From positions 9,977,958 through 10,041,957 of the forward strand of contig CM043875.1 in assembly GCA_023846275.1 (NCBI GenBank): DNA of 64,000 nt, written 5' to 3'. Below, piece by piece: positions 59,440 through 64,000 of this stretch; the stretch's first letter is position 1; every line of letters starts with the position of its first letter. The notes below the pieces were generated by a model. The model was not told where the DNA came from and ran no database searches. It saw nothing but the letters and a program-made list of their open reading frames with translations. The DNA comes from Vanilla planifolia (Eukaryota > Streptophyta > Magnoliopsida > Asparagales > Orchidaceae). A program made the position numbers and the translations under genes.

Positions 59440-61210
59440 AAGCATTGTATTTAAACCCCTATATAAAAGGGATAAGGATTATGAGTGAAGTAATTCATAA
59501 CTTGTTTAATGCAAAACTTTAGAAGAATTCTATTTTATTATAAAATAATTCCTTTCTCTCTTTTTTTTTTTCTTAGTTTTTTTCTATTCTCATACTTCAA
59601 CTTTCATTGTAAAGACTCTAAAAAGAATCTCTATTATCAAGAGCTTGGGTTGAGAACATTTTTAAGACTAATCATCTTATTTTTGGTATTAGAAAGCTTT
59701 AATTTAAAACCCATGGTAGGAGCTAAGAATAAGGTAGTTGAAGGCCAAGCCATAAAATCGAATAAAAAGATTAAGAAGGCTTTAGTGAAGGTCATTATGC
59801 TATTTTGCCATCTATTTTAAAAGCTCAATTAGAGCTATTAAATCAATAAATACTAGTGTTAATGGTGACAATGCTAAATCCCATTCCTTTCCTATGATGG
59901 ATACAAAAGATAATTTGGAAAAAAAATACTCCTATTTATTGAATTCAAGATCAATTAGTAATTCTAAGATAATTTGGAAGAAAATTAGGAATGACATCAA
60001 TCTCACCCTTTCAACACACGAGAACCAATAATGTCATTTAAGTTATGTGTTACACTTGATTTATCAATTTGCTAAGAGAGAAGATGCAGAAATATTATTG
60101 GAACAACTAGAGGTATTTTTTTATATGACTATTCATCAACTGATAAAGTTGTGTATCTTAATTAAAAATGATGAGTCATGCATTAACTTAGTATAATGCT
60201 CACTTAAAAATTAGTATTGTTATATGAGTGATATGGAGTCAAGTTAAGAAAGTAGTCACATAAAAATTTTACTTCATGAGTTACTTAATAGAGGTAAAGA
60301 AATTATCAGTCTACAACATCAATAAGATTAAATGACACAAAATTATATCACAAGAGTTTTGATGGTAAGTCATGAGTTTAGAAATGTCAATTAACAAGTG
60401 CAAAAAATATCAAATTATTTATTATTAATCTATATTATTTTATTGATAATAAATTATCTCTTTACCTTATTCAATTTTTAAAGTAAGATAGTACATTCAT
60501 AATGCCTATAAAAAGGAATAAAAAATATAAAAGAGATAAAACCATAAGGATAAAATACCAAGAAGTTTGAGTATAAGTTTGATCTTTTTCATCAAAAGAA
60601 AAAGTATTATCTAACAAAATATGTTTTAAAAACTACTAGCAAAACTTATAAGTATTATTATCACGAAAAGAAGAGATGACATGGATGACAAAATACTAGA
60701 AATTACATCTTAAACTATTTACAAAAAAGTTCAAGAAAGACAAAGTGCTTATTACATCTCTAACTAAAAATGTATGTAATCCCCTCTTCAAGTTGATGAT
60801 AACATATCTCTTATGACAAGTTTAAAAGAGATATCTCATGAAACAAAACTAAGAAATAGCTCTTCACCATCAAAAGTTAAGTAAAGAAAGAGCTTATTAA
60901 TAATATAATTGACATAAAATTTAGAAGAAATTAATATTAAAAAAATCTTATTAACATTTCAAAATTAAAGACAACACTACATTTATAACCCTATTCCTTA
61001 GAAGGGAATCATAAAGACTTCGAGATAAGAGTTAAAAAATAATATAGTAAGAAAATTGACATCACTAAGGACAACATCGATTATGTTATTTATGAAGTGG
61101 TATCTCTAGATGTTTGCAAAAATATATTAGGCAATCCATACGTATAAGATTGAAATGTGGTCAACTATGATGAGCGCAATGTTATGAGCTTATGAAAGAT
61201 TAATGTCACT
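59440..61210 (+). mobile_element. Ty3/Gypsy-like LTR retrotransposon fossil (LTR promoter, primer site, gag and protease traces), broken
   Basis: A TATA box (TATATAAAAGG, 59460-59470) is followed about 220 bases later by a primer-binding-site-like TGGTATTAGAAAGC at 59684-59697. That is the arrangement of R-U5 then tRNA-Met primer site. A gag-like frame starts at 59713 (MVGAKNKVVEGQAIKSNKK). Near 61070-61140 the plus strand reads YVIYEVVSLDVCKNILGNPY, matching the EvvpLdvC.vvLGsPYly segment of a plant Gypsy protease. No RT was recognised after it. The LTR's left edge and any 3' LTR were not found. The element is old. Confidence 0.55.
59460..59470 (+). promoter_or_regulatory. LTR TATA box of the 59.4-61.2 kb Gypsy fossil
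   Basis: TATATAAAAGG, preceded by AAACCCC, a typical plant LTR promoter core, about 220 bases before the primer-binding site. Confidence 0.55.
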
Positions 61211-64000
61211 TCTTTTAGATGAAAAATAAATAAATATTAATAAAAGACATTATTATGCTGATCAAGTAAAGAGGCTAGTGAATGCCTACTAAAGTTGTGT
61301 TTCTAGTAACGATGTTAAATAAATTAATAAATGAGACTAATGAAAGTCTAGTTTAAACTTGATAGCTTAATATTTCTTATGTGACATTTATGATCGTGAT
61401 ATTGATTTATATCTCCTTTACATAGTTATTATAGTACCATGCTCTTGTATGTTATTTTTGTAGTATATCATAAGGATTCCCTACTGAGGTTTTGCTTGCT
61501 CTATCTTCTTTTTATATAAAGGATCAAGGAGATAAGAGCTTGTTTAAGAGCCTGTGATTGGGGTACCTGATTGATTGTTTAGCATTTTCTCAATAAGTTG
61601 ATTTTTCTTATGGTATTGTTATTGATTCTTTTGATTTTATTATTATAATTGGTAGAATCCATATTATATTTTATTTTATGGATGGACTTTAAATTGTATT
61701 ATATTGTATTGTTGGACTTTATTATTAGACATTTTATAATTATTTTCTTTTATTACTTTATTAATCTTGTTGATGGATATTATGGTTTGAGCATGTCAAT
61801 GGTATAGTTATATTGCATGTCATGTTGGTACTATATATATGTCATTGTGGTTGGAAAGATATTGTAGCCTTGTATGAACCAGATCCTAAGTCATGTGGAT
61901 GTTCATTTGGTAAAGGAGCGTGGTTCATAGTGGGTAGCACTTTTTTAGCTTGGTGATCAAGTGGGGAGATCATGACTACTTGTTTTAATATTAAACCCAA
62001 GGGTTAAACGAGTGTCTCAACAAGTTTAATGATGACTATGTGGATTGTTGCTCTCTAAGGTTTGAAAAGAAATTGGTTAAAAGTCTAGGTGTGACAACTA
62101 GATTCTTTCACTTTTATGCTTAACATAAAATACATTAATGCCAACATACTTTACCATACCATTAAGAATATAGTTATTTGAGTCAAATAGTACTCCTTTT
62201 TCACTAAACTCTAACTTGATCTTCAAAAGCATGACACCAAGGCCTCTTACGGTCTTTTGAACCTCCAAAAACATTACTCAAAATGTCTTCAAGGAAACAT
62301 AATCATTTTCAACTTGCTTTTTTCATGATCTTGTTTTTATAAACCTTCATTCCTCCTACTTCTCATTGTGCTAGACTTTAAGCATAATTGGGAGTCCCTG
62401 ACTCATACATTCTCTTTCTCTCATACTATCCTCAAGGAATATAGTTATTACTTTTATCCTCATTTTGAGCTCCTCTTTTATTCCTTTTCTTTCTAGTTTG
62501 ACTTCCTCAAGATTCTCTCTCTTATCTGTTGAAGGTTCTTGAAGATTCTCCTATAGCCAAAAAGTTCATTTAAATTAGTATTTTTAATGATATATTTGTT
62601 TTGACATATAAAACAACATTACAAAGTCTTACATTCTTTAAGACAATGTAAAAATAAAATTATTATATTATGTTTTAAAACATAAATATTACTTGATCAT
62701 GAAATGTCTAAATATATAATTAATCTTATGATTATGATTTTTCATAATAATTACATCTTAAAAAGGTCACACTTATGGTCCAACATATCTTCAATAATTT
62801 ATTGTGTAATAGTTATTAAGATGATATGTAAATCCTTTTATCAGAATAAGAGATTTATTAATGTTGGCATAAATAGAATCTATTACACAATATTTTTTAC
62901 TTGGTAAAATGAGCTTATCAAGCTCCATTGCCCACGCCAACACGTGCATATCTAGTGAATTGTTCCCAGCCTAAAACAATGAACAAATCTTTCAAAGTTA
63001 ATGACTACAATAACTTTTGTAGACACAAAGTCCTTTTTATTATAATATTGATTTTACTTGTCTTTATCTACAATGGTTAACATGCATGTCCGTTAAGGCT
63101 TTAATAAAGATTTTGAAGTACAAATGAAGTTTGTATTATTCCTAATGTGCTTGTAGAATTCTACTTACTCAACAAATAGTGTTGTAACTATTGAGATGAG
63201 TGCAAATACTCTTCAAAGTGCTTACTAGATGTTTGTGCTTATAGTCTTAAGTAGTATTGGAACAAGTAATAAAAAATCATTAGTTATATGCTAATGTAAG
63301 CACTCATATGAATACAACAAGTTGTTTATTTATAGACATGTACTTTCTATTAATTATCAAACTAAGATCTATCCACAAGTTTATTAATCATTGAAAGGAA
63401 AGAAGAATGACTAGAAATATGGATGCAATTGTACCCTCATTTATCATGACCATTAATAATTTTAGCCATTTGAGTGATTGTTTGTATTATTTGGGTATTT
63501 ATGAATATTAAATATCTTATGGACAACCTTTTTCACAAGAAAAACTAAAACTATTAAAAAAGCATTACAATCAGGAATTAAACATGCATTCAAAGTATTG
63601 CAACATCAAATATAACAAAATAATATTATGCAACATTTATCATTGTCTATATTGCAGTAGGAAGAATATTATACAAGTGATGTAGGATGATATACTAAAT
63701 CCTACTTTAGTTTATAGACAATTGAGAATGACGTAGGTTCAAGCAATGTATCCTTACAAGGGTTTATCAAAAGATATTAAAAGTTTAGAATCAAAATTCT
63801 TATTATCATCAGGTAAGCAAGAACTTTTTCAAAATCTAATAACATGTATTAATTTTTAACATAAGGGATCTCAACCTAAAAAAATAATTTTAACAAAACA
63901 CCCAAGTACTCATATTTGTGGTGAAGTGATAAGGTACACACAAAAGTAAAGTTTGTAGAAAGCTAAACAAGAAATCATACAATCATTTTCATTAATAAGA
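61211..64000. other. AT-rich sequence, nothing recognised
   Basis: Possibly includes remains of the preceding Gypsy element. 62200-62560 is a C/T-rich stretch (CTCCTCTTTTATTCC and the like) without a recognisable protein on either strand. The open frame 62704-62907 has no known motif. Confidence 0.5.

Noticed and set aside
1-64000. Organelle DNA insertions, CRISPR arrays, bacterial operons or rRNA genes
   Set aside because: None of the characteristic sequences or repeat-spacer patterns was seen on either strand.

Overview
The window is a repeat-dominated stretch of a plant nuclear genome, most likely a seed plant. The evidence is plant-type LINEs with a C-terminal RNase H domain, Ty3/Gypsy and Copia-like LTR fossils primed by initiator tRNA-Met, a purine permease (PUP) gene with the usual plant two-exon layout, and a fragment of a STIG1-like gene. 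The species cannot be named from this sequence. Background is very AT-rich. GC-rich islands mark the two PUP exons, the STIG1-like fragment and the left-edge LINE. No tRNA, rRNA, organelle insertion, CRISPR or prokaryote-like operon was seen.

Layout. 1-2550: 3' two-thirds of a GC-rich LINE (RT to RNase H, plus strand). 2560-3715 and 17695-18812: two copies of an unidentified ~1.1 kb repeat in opposite orientation. 9390-17235: an old minus-strand LTR element, Copia-like by its end signals, with ~1.8 kb LTRs and no recognisable pol. 19700-24250: a decayed minus-strand LINE with ORF1, endonuclease, RT and RNase H traces in order. 27190-28237 and 29040-30110: a LINE 3' end with A-rich tail and a separate LINE ORF1 piece, both plus strand. 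33102-42099: the one host gene that looks functional, a PUP transporter of 390 residues whose 7.8 kb intron starts with GC instead of GT. That intron holds an antisense Gypsy fossil and, against the acceptor, a STIG1-like fragment with its own TATA box. About 45700-48790: a Ty3/Gypsy fossil (LTR end, primer site, gag, protease). 48840-54310: about 14 degenerate tandem units of ~400 bp. 54310-57690: a second minus-strand LINE of the 19.7-24.2 kb family. 59440-61210: another Gypsy fossil. Everything else is AT-rich sequence in which I recognise nothing.

The genes do not form a pathway. The PUP gene is the only confident functional unit; the rest is a layered record of insertions. The most interesting points are the PUP locus (GC-AG intron, nested promoter-bearing gene fragment, possible chimeric transcripts) and the ~400 bp tandem array lying exactly between a Gypsy protease region and a broken LINE end. 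I found no convincing new biological system beyond these.
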